Below, one piece after another: positions 56,093 to 56,164 of a stretch of DNA of 56,164 bases. How positions within the stretch are numbered: position 1 is the first letter of the stretch; the number at the start of each line of letters is the position of its first letter. This DNA is from a virus, in the IMG/VR virus record IMGVR_UViG_3300044712_001406, positions 1-56,164 of that record; one strand, given 5' to 3'. A program made the position numbers and the translations under genes. Under the pieces are notes generated by a model. The model ran no database searches. It was not told the origin of the DNA and saw nothing but the letters and a program-made list of their open reading frames with translations.

Positions 56093-56164
56093 CTATTTTT
56101 CTCTGGAAATTCTTTCCACTCACGACCATCCAATAAGCAACCGGCCGCTTTCTTTCCGATTTTT
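56038..56164. repeat. Terminal direct repeat (right copy)
   Basis: Identical to 1-127. It should be removed when the genome is circularised, giving a unit of 56,037 bp. Confidence 0.95.

Overview
This window is an essentially complete genome of a temperate, tailed, siphovirus-like bacteriophage. Bases 1-127 are repeated exactly at 56038-56164. Across that join the start codon of one gene overlaps the stop codon of the next (ATGA), so the true unit is about 56,037 bp and circular or circularly permuted. The host cannot be fixed from sequence alone. The Thr/Gln/Ala-rich lipoprotein-style stretches (10895-11467, 20697-22622) recall Chloroflexota (Anaerolineae) proteins; this is a weak inference. 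The lysin is a GH25 muramidase, so the host has peptidoglycan.

Layout. (1) Lysogeny and integration, about 9.9-13.0 kb: a divergent switch with a consensus leftward promoter and repeated TTGTC-N4-GACAA operators, a Cro/CI-like HTH protein facing a ribbon-helix-helix protein, a tyrosine integrase, and an attP-like site whose core is the 3' part of a tRNA-Arg(CCG) gene flanked by putative arm-type repeats. (2) Rightward accessory genes, 13.1-25.6 kb: C5-cytosine and amino-group DNA methyltransferases, many small zinc-binding or HTH proteins, an ASCH protein, a zincin-like protein, a lipoprotein/FtsK-like ATPase, a deoxyribosyltransferase-like/DUF1599 fusion, and a two-gene unit with its own near-consensus promoter and palindromic operator. 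(3) Leftward early genes, 10.1 kb down to 1 and on through the join to about 52 kb: small proteins, a roughly 1.2-kb non-coding and highly structured region (probable large ornate RNA), a recombination set (ERCC4-type nuclease, RecT-like annealing protein, Cas4/RecB-like exonuclease), a DnaJ-domain protein, a DUF5131 (Gp37/Gp68) protein, ASCH, VWA, a VirE-type helicase, an iteron-rich putative origin, and a primase-polymerase. (4) Leftward late genes, 51.7-25.6 kb: holin-like proteins, GH25 lysin, terminase, a cassette of host-interaction genes plus a second tyrosine recombinase, portal, minor capsid protein, metallophosphatase, scaffold, major capsid, head-tail connectors, tandem duplicated major tail proteins, Gp15-type chaperones, tape measure, baseplate and a beta-helix tailspike.

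Regulation. Two late promoters (about 51.70 and 40.18 kb) share the same architecture. Each has a sigma70-like promoter with a 16-bp spacer, an ATAACTAA element just after the -10, a GTGGGG element, and a long terminator-like hairpin in the untranslated leader. This suggests late expression controlled by antitermination or a leader RNA. The most unusual elements are the large structured RNA, the paired late leaders, the iteron origin, the apparent -1 frameshift joining a LamG-like and a GH29-like protein, and the tRNA-derived attP.
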